A model generated the notes under the pieces. It was given only the letters and a program-made list of their open reading frames with translations, did not search any database and was not told where the DNA came from. Both the position numbers and the translations under genes were made by a program. A DNA stretch of 64,000 bases from Amanita rubescens. Taxonomy: Eukaryota; Basidiomycota; Agaricomycetes; Agaricales; Amanitaceae. The stretch's first letter is position 1. The number at the start of each line of letters is the position of its first letter. The stretch is from NCBI GenBank assembly GCA_015039365.1, contig WION01000015.1, positions 434,001-498,000 on the forward strand. The letters run 5' to 3'. Of this stretch, positions 21,950 through 33,378 are shown one piece after another.

Positions 21950-24900
21950 CATCAGCAAAACCCTTGAAAGCACTTTGAGTACTTTGGCAGGGCTTTCACT
22001 TTGGAGGGCTCACTCCTCATCACTTTCACTTTGGGCCTGAGTACTCCAGACCACTTTGACTTCTGAGGGGATGACTTTTTCTTCCTTTACTCCAGGTCAA
22101 TCACTTATGAAATATGACAAGATAAAAACCTTTTTTATTTAGAAAGCTACATATCTTGTGAGCATGATATATTCAATGAATTTATAAGGTGGGATATCAT
22201 ATGTAACTTCTACATACATCATAACATGGTATCAGTATTAACTTTTTATGTAGTGAGCAAAAGTTCTGCAGTATGATTCCAGGTGGTCACGTGGTTCTCA
22301 TCGTGAGGGGGAATGAAATTCGGATGGCGGTGAGCGTACCATCCCGAGCTGTGGAAGAGGGAGAGGGTTGATGAGGCTGTGGGTGATGTCTTGGAAGGGG
22401 TGGGTGTTGGAAGAGGATGTTGATCCGACCTTGGAGCGCCGACAAAAAAGGGCACGGATGAGAGCTCAGGGAAACCGCACAAGTCACTGTGAAAGAAGTC
22501 CCTGGAGCTGCCGGATCTCGCGTCGCTCGCGCTTGTATGCAGGGACTGATGGGTGATCTCGTTGCACGCCATTGAGTTGTGAGGGTGCCAGGGGGGTGCA
22601 CATGGCATTTACGTGGTTGCATTGCGAAGATGCAGGTGGTGTGACGGCGTACAGGTGGGCGTGGTTGAGTTGCGAGGACCGGGACAGAGTACGGGTGCCA
22701 TTGCGTTGCGAGGGTGCCAGGTGCGCGTGAAATGTATGTGGCTGCGATAGGGTACAGGTGAGTTACGATGGGGTGCGGGTTACGGTTGAGTTGCAAGGGT
22801 GGTTCACGGAGCGCGCAGTTGCATTGTAAAGAGACCGGCGCGGGTGGGACTGGGAGACGCCAGGTAGATGCCGGGTCGTCAAAGGAGGGTGTATTGAGTG
22901 GCCGAGGGTATGGGTAAGATGGTTGAACGGTGTGGGGAGCGTGGGATGGTGTTTGAGTTCTGGGGATGGGTGGAAGTATCAGTTAGTCAATTTGGAGGCG
23001 CCTAACGATGATGACGTACAATTGCGGGATGCAGTTGAAGACTGGAATGTATGGATGAGGTTGGAGATGGGTGAGAGTGCGAAAGATACCGTTGAAATCT
23101 CTGTCTATCCCTCAGAGTCCCCAAGTGCGACGGAAAGTGTTTGCTTCGTTCGCTGAGTTCACACCTTCTCCGCCTTCGATAATCGGTAATTCCTCGTCCT
23201 TCGTAATAGCGTGCCTACGCTCCTCCTTTATGGCCTTCACTAAAGACGCAGTACGCTTGCCGTGAGCGTGCAAGCCATCTGGGCTGAACGTCAGCGTGAG
23301 GTTCTATTTAAACTATTCATAATTGACATACATTGATTCAACTCAGCGGATTAGCCGTGCTGGGTGGGCCTTCGTTGATCTCGACATCCACATCAGCGCC
23401 GGTGTCAATGCCGGTTGGTTGTATTCCTCGAGATCTGCGTAGGGTCGACAGGGAACAAGAAAAGGCCTGAGGCTGATGGACTTCGATAAGCAGTCGGATG
23501 AACCTGCAGCTTCTTGAACGGTCTGTGAACTGACCGATGCGGAGGGCTAGATCCGTCTTGTGTAAGTTGCGGGTGATGGCGTCAGAATGAGATGCGGCGG
23601 AACACGTCGGATGTAGAAGGCGATGATGGTGTTAGCAGGAGTGGCCAGCCTGAGTTGGCGGGAGGGATGGCTGGGGTGAGGGCTGGAAGCACCATTGTAA
23701 AAGGGTTGGCACGTTAGGGCTCCCGGCTATGGGATTGTCTCAGCACCGTGGCAGGCAGAGGGCAGAGACTATAGCAGCGTGTGAGCGCTTGTTGGAATAG
23801 ACAAGTGACACGTACTGCTCGAACTCCGATGATGCTAATGGTGATGGGGCAGTGGTAAGAGCTCTCTTTAGCATACGGAGGACGCATACACCACTTCCCA
23901 ACTGTATGAGGCGGTTGGACTTGTCAAATTTTCATCGAGGATGCAAACACATCCAAATAAACCTCCTCTCCATCGCTCATCTCTCTCCTTGGCACGCACA
24001 ACATTCACCTACCTGCACACCCTCTCCCCTCTGAGTCCTCTCGTCCTTGGGCATCCCAAATGTGCATATAGCGATGTTTTCCACCCCGCCGCACCGCAGG
24101 TAAGCCAAGTGATAGGTGTTTTCGATGTTGCTCACTCACCACCTTCTCCCTTGCCCTCCGCCACTCAACTCACGCCCCGTTGCACCCCGCCATATCTACC
24201 GCATCCTACTGCATCCAGCTGCACCCCGCCAAACTTCAGGTAAGTCACAATTTCAACGCTCCCCTCCGCCACTCAACTGCAATTCCCATACCCCGTTTTC
24301 CGCAAGACGACAATGTCCAACGAAGAAAACAAGAAAAATGCGCATATAGCGACGTTTTTCACCCCGCCGCACCGCAGGTGAGCTATGAAAGCTGTATTTG
24401 ACGTTACTAACTCACCACCCCATCCCTCACCCTCCGAAACTCAACTGCCCCGCCACATCCTCAATCTCAAGTCTTCGCCAATCTACTCGCCACCTGGTCA
24501 TCGTTTTCAGTCCACAGCAGCAACATGCTTAAACGAACCGTTGGTGAAAGCAATTGGGCTTTCACGCTTCGGCACACGTTGCACACCCTAGGTAAGCCAC
24601 TTAAATTGGGTTTTGATGTTGCTGACCTACGCCAGGGTCTCACTTGCCCTCCCACCACTCAATGACTCCCCGTTGCTCTCCATCGCAACCTCGCATATAC
24701 CCTTCCGCGCATTGCAACATACCAGGTAATCCACAACCCGGATTTCAACATCTCTGACTTACCACTCCCCTGCCTCACCCTCGCACCGCCCAAGTGCACC
24801 TCTGCGCACTTCGCCACATCCGCCACACCCTCCTGCACACTGCGCTCCCCAGGTGAGACACGTAAAAACTGTTTTCGACGTTACTGACCTTCTCTCGCCC

Positions 24901-25438
24901 TCCGCCACTCAACTGCACCCCGCTGCACCCCTCTTCACTCCTCTTCACCCCTCCACTTTGCCGCACGCCATGGCAGACAAGTCGCATGTGAATCCAGATC
25001 CAACGCTCGCCGTTCACCGCCTTCAACCGTTTGCCATCGCTTGGCTCCCCCACATGTTCGTCAAGGCATGTTTCAGCACTCGCAACTTGCCGACATTCAG
25101 TTTCAACCTCGGTCTCTCATTATCTGATTGTTTGTCCATTTCCACTTGTATTTCTACAACTGTCATGTATTAGTACATAGCAATAATAATAGATTTGTTG
25201 CCTGTACAAAGTGTGATATCTGAGTAACAAAAAGCCTTTCTGAAACTAGACCCCACACTCTCAGAGTTAAGTATTCACTTTCAAAAGGTGCAGACTCACT
25301 CCTGGAGTAAATGTTCTGTCCTCCAGGAGTGAATCCAGCCCTTTGCCAAAGTAGCCCCACTTTGGGCACTCTCAGCACTCTCAGCACTTTGCCAAAGTGC
25401 TCAAAGGACTCAAAGTGCTTTCAAGGGTTTTGCTGATG
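21950..25438. mobile_element. TIR DNA transposon (non-autonomous), nested in Ty3-1 RNase H
   Basis: The 3,489 bp element has perfect 31 bp terminal inverted repeats starting CATCAGCAAAACCC, extending to 37 bp with one mismatch. It is flanked by TA on both sides (21948-21949, 25439-25440). Removing it plus one TA restores the RNase H frame (RPYLL-DAAEPFEVWSDHK). Subterminal regions are full of CACTTTG/CAAAGTG motifs. The interior (22250-25150) is GC-rich with no transposase-like frame, so it is non-autonomous. A TA target fits Tc1/mariner-like transposition but does not prove it. Confidence 0.93.
24097..24960 (+). repeat. Six diverged repeats with splice-donor-like starts inside the TIR element
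   Basis: AGGTRAG-like motifs occur at about 24097, 24239, 24375, 24589, 24723 and 24851. Each is followed by a TTTCGATGTTGCTGAC-like stretch and then by CCCTCCGCCACTCAACTGC-like sequence. Spacing is irregular (130-215 bp). Confidence 0.6.
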
Positions 25439-25440
25439 TA

Positions 25441-26764
25441 ATAGATAGGGTCGCCATTCCTTTAATGCGCATACTATTGCTAGTAATTCTTTGTCGTATA
25501 TGTCATATCGTAATTCGGCATCGGACATTGATCGTGAGAGGAGTGCAACCGTTCTCCATTTTCCATTCTGTAATTGGGATAGGGTTCCTCCTATTGCGTA
25601 TCCAGATGCATCTGCTTCTACTCGGTATTTTCCATCGGCAATCGGTAGGGTAATGACTTCTTCTGATGCTACTAACTGTTTCATTCGTTTAAAGGCTTTT
25701 TGTTCTTCGTCTTCCCATTTGAATGGTCTATTCCCCATTAATCTAGTTATTGGTTTTGCAACATCAGAATATCTTTTTATGTATCTTCGGTAGAAGTTGC
25801 AAAATCCATTGAATTTCTGAACATCTTTCTTGCATGTTGGATCTTTCCAATCGAGGATAACTTTAATTTTGTTCGGTTCCATTCGTACTTGTCCATTTCC
25901 CACAATATGTCCAAGCATTGGTACCTCCGTTACTTCCCAATAACATTTCTTTTCTTTCACATAAAGGTCATGTTCTTCCAGGATTTTCAATCCTTCTATT
26001 GTATGATGTTGCAATTCTTCTTTCGTTTTACCGATGAAGACAATGTCGTCCATGTAGATAACACATTTCTTATCTCGGATCATATCTCAGAAGATTGTTG
26101 ACATCATTCTCATGAACGTTCCGGGGGAATTTGTCAACCCAAAATACATAACTAGGGGTTCAAACAACCCTCTTGGGGTTAGGAAGGCTGCTCATTCTTC
26201 ATGTCCTTCTTTGATTCTCACATTGTTGTATCCCCATATAATATCCATTTTTGTAAAGATTTTCCCTTCGGCTAGTGTGTCGATTAGATCATCTATTCGT
26301 GGTAGGGGGGTTTTATCTTTGATCGTATATTTGTTAATTCCTCGGTAGTCTTGCACTAGTCTTCTCGATTTATCCTTCTTCAAGATGAAAAAGCAAGCAG
26401 CTGCGTATGGGGACTTGGATGGGCGGATCTTTCCAACTTTTAATTCTCCATCAAGGAACTCATCTACGGCTTTTTCTTCTTCTCGCGTCAGCCTGAAGTT
26501 CTTCGCGGGGATTTCTTTCGGTGCATTTGGTAATAGGTTGATTTCGTGGTCCCATTCCCTTCTGATAGGTAGTTTATCGAAATTTACTTTGTCAAACATG
26601 TGTTTATATGGTTTGACATAATCGGGCATTATTCCTTTTGAGATCCCATCTTCGTCTTTTTCTGGTTCTATTATCTTCTTAATGATGGTGCCACATTTCT
26701 TTGGGCATCTGCTAAACTTTACTTCTCGTGTCTGCCAATTGATTGTTGGATTGTGTACCGACAA
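25441..26764 (-). pseudogene. Ty3-1 reverse transcriptase and RNase H 5' part
   Basis: RT motifs in order: KKDKSRRLVQDYRGINKYT, LPRIDDLIDTL, FTKMDIIWGYNNVRIKEG, FGLTNSPGTF, then the catalytic YMDD (CVIYMDDIVFIG) and LGHIVG. RNase H begins near EADASGYAIGG and runs to LKEWRPYLL at the transposon border. Two in-frame stops interrupt it: TGA at 26192-26194 where a W is expected (EGHEE-W-AAF) and TGA at 26087-26089 where an R is expected (F-R-DM). Confidence 0.9.
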
Positions 26765-27216
26765 TCAATCTTGTCCTAGTAGCATCTCATTGTCTCCGAT
26801 ATCTAAAATTAGAGCTTCCATGTTTTCTTTATGGGAGTCTATTTTCATTGTCAATTTGGCTACATGCGTTGCTTCTTTTTGTCGATTTGGCGTTCCATCT
26901 GCATTTGACATTGGTATTGGTGTATTAAGTTTCGTTCTTTTTAAGCCAAACTTTCTGACCAATTTTGGACTTATGCATGTTATTTGGCATCCGTTATCGA
27001 TTTCAGGGTGGAATTTTCCCCACTTTCTATTCCCAATGTGGATTAATCCTTTGACTGTTACAACATGTGGAACTTTCTTCATAGTTCTTGGTGATATCGT
27101 TACATGTGCCTCGCATTCACGGTTTTTTAATAAGTTAATCTTTGATTTCAATAACTTAGGGGTACATGAAATATTCTTTATTGTCCGTGAATACTGGTCT
27201 TGGGGGAGTATGGCAC
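26765..27216 (-). pseudogene. Ty3-1 aspartic protease region
   Basis: The frame is open from inside the gag 3' end (about 27232) to TGA 26765-26767, which replaces the W of the conserved GxDWL motif (LLGQD-stop-LSVHNP). The protease active-site loop reads EIDNGCQITC where D-S/T-G is usual, so a key residue is altered (S/T to N). The pol frame is -1 relative to gag at the overlap. No canonical slippery heptamer was found there. Confidence 0.75.
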
Positions 27217-28176
27217 CTACTCGTCCCCGTTCGTAAAATCCACTTCTTCTTCATATTCTCCTTCAGGTTGCTCCTCAACTTCTATCTCTTCCTTCGATTC
27301 ATCTTCCTGTTTGGGTTCTTCTTCGACCTTCTTTGTCTTTCCCTTGATTGCATCTTTCTTCTTCTTGACAGGACAGTCGTTTACACGATGATCCATCTTT
27401 CCGCATTCAAAACATGCTCCTTTCTCTCGTTTGGGTCCCTTGCATTCTTTGGCAATGTGACCGAATTTTCCACAATTATAGCATCGGGGTCCTGTTCGAT
27501 CTACTTCCATTGACTTTCCTGATCCGCCAAATGTGGTACCTGATCCTGTTTTGGTATCAGATCTGGGGTTTCGATTGTTCGATCCATTACTATTGGTTGC
27601 TCCTGGAGCCGATCGCTGATATCCTCGGGCAATGTCTAAATTGGTGCCGATCTTTCTGAGTTTCTTAGACAGCTCATTATAATCGGTGGGAATATCATCA
27701 TCATTCCCATAAACTTTATTCATGATGGCCGGGGTCAACCCTCTCTTGACTAAATATAGTGCATCTGTATCTGAGATCTTGGATCTTACTTTCAGCTGTT
27801 CAAATTTATCGAGATACGATTGTACTGAGAGCTTTCCTTGCACAAAGTTGTGTATTTCGTTAAGGGCTCTCTGTTCCTTGGTTGGATCGGAGAACCTTGC
27901 TTCGAGATCTTTCTTGAATTGACTCCATGACGTCAATTTGTTATTTATAACTTCTTCTCTCTTCACTTGTGCCCATGAGGCTGCTTCCCCTTCGGCGCAT
28001 CGTGTTAATATGGCAACGATCTTTCCTTTCTCTGGGAGTTTGTCATATCCCAACATGTGGAGTTGCATGTTGCTCCACCATTCTTCAAATTTAACTCTGT
28101 TCCCATCATATTCTCCGGGATCATGAGTGATTTGCCTGTACAATTTAGGCAAGTCATCCTTATCTGATGTCGACAT
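27217..28176 (-). CDS. Ty3-1 Gag with two CCHC zinc knuckles
   Basis: The start is the first ATG of the frame (28174-28176, [11 protein letters not shown]). The frame is open further upstream to about 28377 without another ATG. A retrotransposon Gag core ([58 protein letters not shown]) is followed by knuckles [14 protein letters not shown] and [14 protein letters not shown], both C-x2-C-x4-H-x4-C, and an acidic tail. It packages element RNA in virus-like particles. Confidence 0.9.
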   Translation of the reverse strand: MSTSDKDDLPKLYRQITHDPGEYDGNRVKFEEWWSNMQLHMLGYDKLPEKGKIVAILTRCAEGEAASWAQVKREEVINNKLTSWSQFKKDLEARFSDPTKEQRALNEIHNFVQGKLSVQSYLDKFEQLKVRSKISDTDALYLVKRGLTPAIMNKVYGNDDDIPTDYNELSKKLRKIGTNLDIARGYQRSAPGATNSNGSNNRNPRSDTKTGSGTTFGGSGKSMEVDRTGPRCYNCGKFGHIAKECKGPKREKGACFECGKMDHRVNDCPVKKKKDAIKGKTKKVEEEPKQEDESKEEIEVEEQPEGEYEEEVDFTNGDE

Positions 28177-28432
28177 CTTTGATAGTTCCTCTGCTAGGTG
28201 TTCGTCGATGTAGTTCTGTCTGTACTTCTCCCACTCTTTAAGTTCGTCACTTGTGAGTGAATATGCGTCTTCTACAAATGGGTTTTCGTGTTCTACTGCC
28301 CAATATTTATCCCACGCTTCTCGTTCTACGGTTCCTGGATTCGGCGCTTTTACGTTGATAGTTGCCACGGTTAATTACTTTCTTGGACTCCTTGGTATTG
28401 GACAATTATCTCCTTGGAGGTAATGTGCTTCT

Positions 28433-29029
28433 CTACTGTGACGTGCCAAAAATAAACTCCTTCAAGCGTCTGATATTCTTCTTTAACTGTGATTGTGTCG
28501 GTCTCAATCGATTTGTATATCGTTCTGTCTGGGGTATCACGGGGAGGCTCTGATAATGACTGATATTCAGACCCTGATCGTACGATGCGACCTGTGAATA
28601 CTGCTTGATTGATTCGTGAGACTGGGAAGGAATGTAGAGACGGGGTAACTGTCGGGGTGATGGGTTCAACGACTGGAAACGCTGAGCGTCTCTCTCGAGG
28701 ACAATTGCTTCTTCTATTCGGAACTGTCCCAAGTACTGCTTCCAGTGTGCAAAATTCGTATAACTAAAATTGATTTGTCTTCTTCGTAACTCTGTGAAGA
28801 TTTCGTCGTCTAGACAGGCACTACCAACAATATAGGTGAGCCCTGCTGTTCTTCTTATGCTGCTTAGAGACTCTCTGCGTAGGGTCCCGTGCTCGAATGT
28901 GAATAGGTGGTTATGTAAACAATGGTTTGTTTCTTCAACTACTTCCGTATCAATGCAAACGGAATTGACTTCGTATTGCTGATAAGCTATGGTGCTACTT
29001 CTATTGCCACTGGGCAACCTTTCAAGAGA
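28433..29029 (-). other. Ty3-1 Met-free open frame upstream of gag
   Basis: About 197 codons are open between a TAA near the 5' LTR and the TAG at 28433. There is not one ATG codon in the frame. The sequence is protein-like (IVGSACLDDEIFTELRRRQI, NFAHWKQYLGQF) but matches no family I know. It could be translated from a non-AUG start, be joined by splicing, or be coding DNA whose start was lost. Confidence 0.45.
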
Positions 29030-29041
29030 GCTTTAGCAAAG

Positions 29042-29395
29042 TGTAACGGCGGTCAACACTTAGGCTGGGTAGTGGCAGCGTATAAGTGGAAGAACGATAT
29101 TAGGTTCCAAGGTTAAGCGGTGAGCGAAAGGTTGGAAGGCAATAGAGGTTCAGACTCTGAGGTTAATCGGAGTAGTGCAGTAGATTGCTAAAGCTGGGGA
29201 AATACAGCGTAACTACTGGGGTTTATATACTCCTATGGTATGAGTCATAGTGGCTAATGAGTCATACATTGTATGGTACATGAGTCAAGAGGAGTAAGAA
29301 AAAGTAAGGGGGGGGCTGTGCGATATGACTAGTACAGTGAGTCATATAAAGTAAAACTTAGTCCGTTCTAATATTACAAGTCCGTAATCGTAACA
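29042..29395 (-). repeat. 5' LTR of Ty3-1
   Basis: 354 bp with TGTAAC...GTAACA ends, followed by the AATTT target duplication (29396-29400). A primer-binding site starting TGG directly next to the LTR was not seen. Confidence 0.97.
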
Positions 29396-30970
29396 AATTT
29401 CTCTTCTTCATCCCAGCTACCCACATGATCAAAGGCAAGTGGAAATCTTTCATACTCATCATCATAATACCTGCTTTCCAACTTGAGCTCCAATTCATGC
29501 AAAGAGTTTGTCCTAATATGTGGTGCAAGACATTTGCAGAAAGCATAGTTATCAACTTCCCAATCAAGAACTATTGAACATGATAACAGTGCCCTTACTC
29601 TGTGATATTGATCAGCAATCTCTGTCTTGGGTATGATGTATCTGCTCCACTCATTTACCAATGGATGCATTGAATATAGACGATCCATAACCTTGATTAA
29701 GGAAAATGACAGTAAAACTTTGATCCCATCCAGGAGCTGCATTCTGTCCCATTCTCCTTCTTTGTTCAAAAGCAAGGTCTGATAATCCAACAATGTTGCT
29801 GACAATGGCAAACTGAGCTGTGCCTCCTCTATGAGATCTCTTTCCACATAATTCTCTGCTGCATTCTTGAATAACTCTTCAGGTATGCTCTCATGATTTA
29901 AAAAAGCAAAAGTTCTCAATAGCCTGATTGCACTTTGTGCTGCTTGTGCCTCCTGCTCAATTCCTTTTGCAGCCATGTTCTCAATTTGTTCCATTGAAAT
30001 GTCCCATGTCCCATATGTAGATGTTCCATATCCAGATGCACCTGTGAAATCCTTCCTTGACATCAATTGATTCTTATGCCCCCTGAATAGTTCCAAATAA
30101 TCATTAATGCTACATCCAAAACTTTGGATGAAGGATCCTGCTTGGTCAACAGCAAGTGGAATTCCACCTACTTCTGACACAACTTCTGTGGCCATATTTT
30201 TAATATGGTCAGATGCCCCATCAAGCATAGCAGATTTCAAAAGCAAAGACACAGCTTCACCATCTGACATATCAACCACATTCTCTGCAACCACTGTGAG
30301 CCTCTTCAATTCCACATTCCTGCTTGTTATCAAAATATTTCCTCTATTCCCAGGTGGAAGAAACTTTTCAACCACTGAATAATGACCATCTGCATTATCA
30401 TACACCATAAGCCACTTGCATTTCTCAGAAATCCATTTGAGAGCAGATGCAGCTGAGGAACTTCCTCCTTGTTGGACATTGTTGGCCATGGCTATCTGCT
30501 TTAGTCCAAGTTCAAGAGTAGCCTCTGAAGAAGCATTAAGCCAGTATATGTCAGAAAACCTTGGACACCTGATTCATCTTTGTTAAATATTAGATCATGC
30601 AAATACTCACAAATCTGGATTTTCTTCAATGAATTTCAAGCATATCTGAGTTTTACCAATACCCCCTAGACCATACAATAGGAATGACTTCCTCTTGCCT
30701 TCAGTAGAGCTAAAACATTCCTTCAGCCTTTGCAAATATTCATCTCTACCCATGAAGAATGTACTGGAATGCTTAAGGTGTGGTAAAGGTGGTAGTGTCT
30801 CAGCAGTGGCTGAACGATTGTTAATGATAGTTATCTAGTATGGGCTAAGGTCATTGTCATGTCATAAAATAGACAATATTTAGTGGGGCAACCTCTGTAA
30901 ATTGGGAACCTGTTATGGAGAAATTGCGGGCCCCTTGAAATGACCCCATAGCCTGAGATGGGTATGACAT
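29396..30970 (-). pseudogene. NLR-3, 5' part: N-terminal exon and NB-ARC domain (split by Ty3 element)
   Basis: Exons 30893-30970 (26 codons, ATG 30968-30970), 30611-30834 and 29396-30559 correspond one-to-one to NLR-1 and NLR-2. Exon 1 encodes MSYPSQAMGSFQGARNFSIT..., the clearest version of the F-x-G-A-x-x-F-S segment. NB-ARC motifs: GLGGIGKT P-loop, LMVYDNAD, ITSRN, GGIPLAVDQAG, MHPLVNEWSR. The coding sequence runs without stops into the AATTT target duplication and resumes at 19162. The gene is therefore disrupted only by Ty3-1; the coding orientation of element and gene is the same. Confidence 0.88.
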
Positions 30971-31310
30971 GCTGACTATAGTAAACCAGGACCAAGCAAG
31001 TCAGTTTTACATTTATACTTGTGACCCAAATTCTGTTTACCTAATAGTACTGCTCAATGACTTGAGTATGTCGTGGTCGAGAGGAAATTTAACGCGCGTC
31101 ACAAACGATGCCGTGGAAAAAGGATTCGGCAAAGTCGATCGTCATGTGATGGTCTGACTCCTCCCAAGAGTATGACCCAGTCTGAACCCCAACACCAGTC
31201 GAGACTGCCCTAGTTGAGCGTGCCGAGTCCGCGCCTGAATGTCATTACGGGCTTCTCTGTACCCTCACCACTTGCCGAGTTGCTAAAATGCGCTTCCAAG
31301 GACCCGCTTA

Positions 31311-31440
31311 TGTGAGTACGGGCTTCGGTTCATCCTTGCCACTCGCTGACTCGTCAAGTCGTCTTTTCGGTCGCCTTCTCTGCTGACGGCTCACGCATCA
31401 TCTCCGGATCACTTGACAACATGCCATACCAACGTCGGGA
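31311..31440 (+). pseudogene. WD40-repeat exon relic
   Basis: Between a GTGAGT donor near 31311 and a CAG/GTATGT donor near 31449, one frame reads VFSVAFSADGSRIISGSLDN, the core of a WD40 repeat. No other WD40 unit is present, so it is a fragment of a WD40 gene. In fungi these repeats often occur as the sensor array of NACHT-type NLRs, which would fit the NLR neighbourhood, but the parent gene cannot be identified. Confidence 0.6.
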
Positions 31441-31501
31441 TTGCAGGTATGTCTTTAAATCTCACTATATGCGCCATGTTCACCATTCCTATGCCTCCCG
31501 T

Positions 31502-31849
31502 TGAAACAACGCAAGAGAGGCTGACTTGGGGTGCAGCCTCCGAGATGCGATGCGGCCGGTGAGTTCGGCAGCACCGAAAGGTGCTCGTCCGAGCTCGGTC
31601 GCACTCGTTGAGCTCGGAAAGTAGATGCGCAGTGCGGGGGAGAAGAAGATATATAAAATCAACTAACTACGACATAATATACTACATGCCTCGTGCGCTA
31701 CATGTGTAATACGGTCCGAAACGTATCCGATACCGAGTCTCGGAGCTTCGGAACGTGGCTCCGAGGTCGAGGGTTCGAGCCGAAGGTGCGGTGAGGGTTT
31801 CGGAGGGTTTCAGTGTCGGTTCCAGCATAGCCGGAATCGACACGTTACA
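31502..31849 (-). repeat. Left LTR of the non-autonomous element
   Basis: 348 bp, essentially identical to the right LTR once the 660 bp insertion is removed. It contains a TATATAAAA box near 31650. Confidence 0.85.
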
Positions 31850-33378
31850 CCCGCTGGGGAGTTTTGAATGTTGACGTCCTCGTCAACCTCCATCGCGTCG
31901 GTGGTGAACGAGATTGAATGTCGGAGGTGAGGGAAAAGATGTCGGATGCAAGGCGTAGTGTCGGTAGAGCAGTGGGAGTTGGCGGCAGTGTAGACAAGCG
32001 TCGGTAGGGCCCGATCCGGTTGTGCGTAGGTAGTCGCGAATAAGGAGGAGTCAGCAGTGGCGGTATGGCTCGGAGGGCTCGGGGTCTGATGGCAGGATTG
32101 GTCGGCGTGATGCGGTGACTGTCGGAATGTAGGGGAAGGGTGCGTTAAGGTTGTGGAGTAGCAGGTGCAGTTGCGGTAGTCATCGTCGGCAGTATGAGAG
32201 ATCCAGAAATGTAGGCCACCCCCGCTCGGTGTGGAGTGTCTGTTCGAAAGTGAAAATGCTAAAATGGAGGCCACTCCCGCTCGGTGTGAAGTGTCTCGTA
32301 GAAATTGAAAGAGTAGGCCACCCCCGCTCGGTGGGGAGTGTACCTTGGCGCGCTTCGTCAAAATGCTAAATTCGGTTCGGGGTAAGGGTTCCTGTATGAT
32401 TCCTGCGGTGTGCGTACTGATATCCGTATCCTAGAGTCATCCCAACTTCCCCCACACTCCGAGCGGGCTTCAGTTGCTTGTCGGGGTGTGGATTGAGCTG
32501 TGGTGGTGCCGGTCGTGAAGAGGGATAGCCGAGGGGTCCGAGGGTTGGTGAATATGCGCCGTAATCATAAATACAGCTGCGCTGTATGCCTATCCTGCGA
32601 AGAAAGAAAAAAAAATCGCTAAAAAAAAGAATGTCGACTCGCGTGCATCGGTAAGCTGGTGCCGAACTGTTGTGGGTGAGGCGGCGGACTTGGATGAGGT
32701 GCAGGAGTCCGGACCAAGGCGGCGTGTGGCTGCAGGAGGTGCGAGGGGTGAGGGAAGGGGTTGGCGTGGTCTACACGTGGTGATGGGAGGTAGGGGATGC
32801 GGCGAATAATGAAGGGTCGGGTTGGCGTGAATTGAGTGGCGGCTGTGCTCCGGAAGTCTGATACATGAGGCGGGTGCATGCTGCGAGATGGTGTGGGCAG
32901 ATGGGCGCGATGGCAACCGATGAGGCCAGATGGGATCCGATAAGGTGCAACGGTGGCTGATTGGCTCCGATGGGGCTGCATCGAGCTGTAGACTTCAAGC
33001 GATGCGGCGTGATGCAGAGTGCATGAGGTAGGTGCATGACGCAAGACAGTGCATGTGGATGGAGCGAGATAGCGACCGATGGCATCCGATAAGGGTGTGG
33101 CAGGTGCAGATGTCGTTCAGCAAGCTCAGTGGGCTCCGATGGTTTCCGATGGAATCTGGGAAGGGAGCAGTAGGCTGTAGACGTCGTGCAGCGAGCTTGG
33201 CGGGCTGGGATGCAGTGGCAGTGTGTTTGGCGGTAACCAACGGACGTATGAGAGCCGGAAGTGAGCAAATGGGGCCGTCCAAAGGAATGAAAGCCTCCGG
33301 GGCTGTATGCGAATGAAAACGGGCATAAACGAGCGTGATTGAGTGCGATCGAAGCTGGACCGAGCGGTGGGCTCCAGT

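Larger units (their letters stand above)
19163..29395 (-). mobile_element. Ty3-1: chromodomain Ty3/gypsy LTR retrotransposon inserted in NLR-3
   Basis: The 10,233 bp element is bounded by 354 bp LTRs (29042-29395 is the 5' LTR, 19163-19516 the 3' LTR) starting TGTAAC and ending GTAACA. They differ at one visible position. The target duplication is AATTT (19158-19162 and 29396-29400). A purine-rich tract (GAGAGGGAGATAG) adjoins the 3' LTR. On the minus strand the order is a Met-free open frame, Gag, PR, RT, RNase H, integrase with chromodomain, and a small 3' ORF. Pol is broken by three stops, one frameshift and a 3.5 kb DNA transposon, so this copy cannot supply its own Pol. Confidence 0.97.

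Noticed and set aside
22246..22800. Overlapping minus-strand frames of 120-169 codons inside the TIR transposon
   Set aside because: Pro/His/Ser-rich low-complexity translation without transposase motifs; GC-rich repeats explain the open frames.
31741..31800. GGTTCGAGCC resembling a tRNA B box
   Set aside because: It lies inside an LTR, occurs identically in both LTR copies, and no matching A box or cloverleaf was found.
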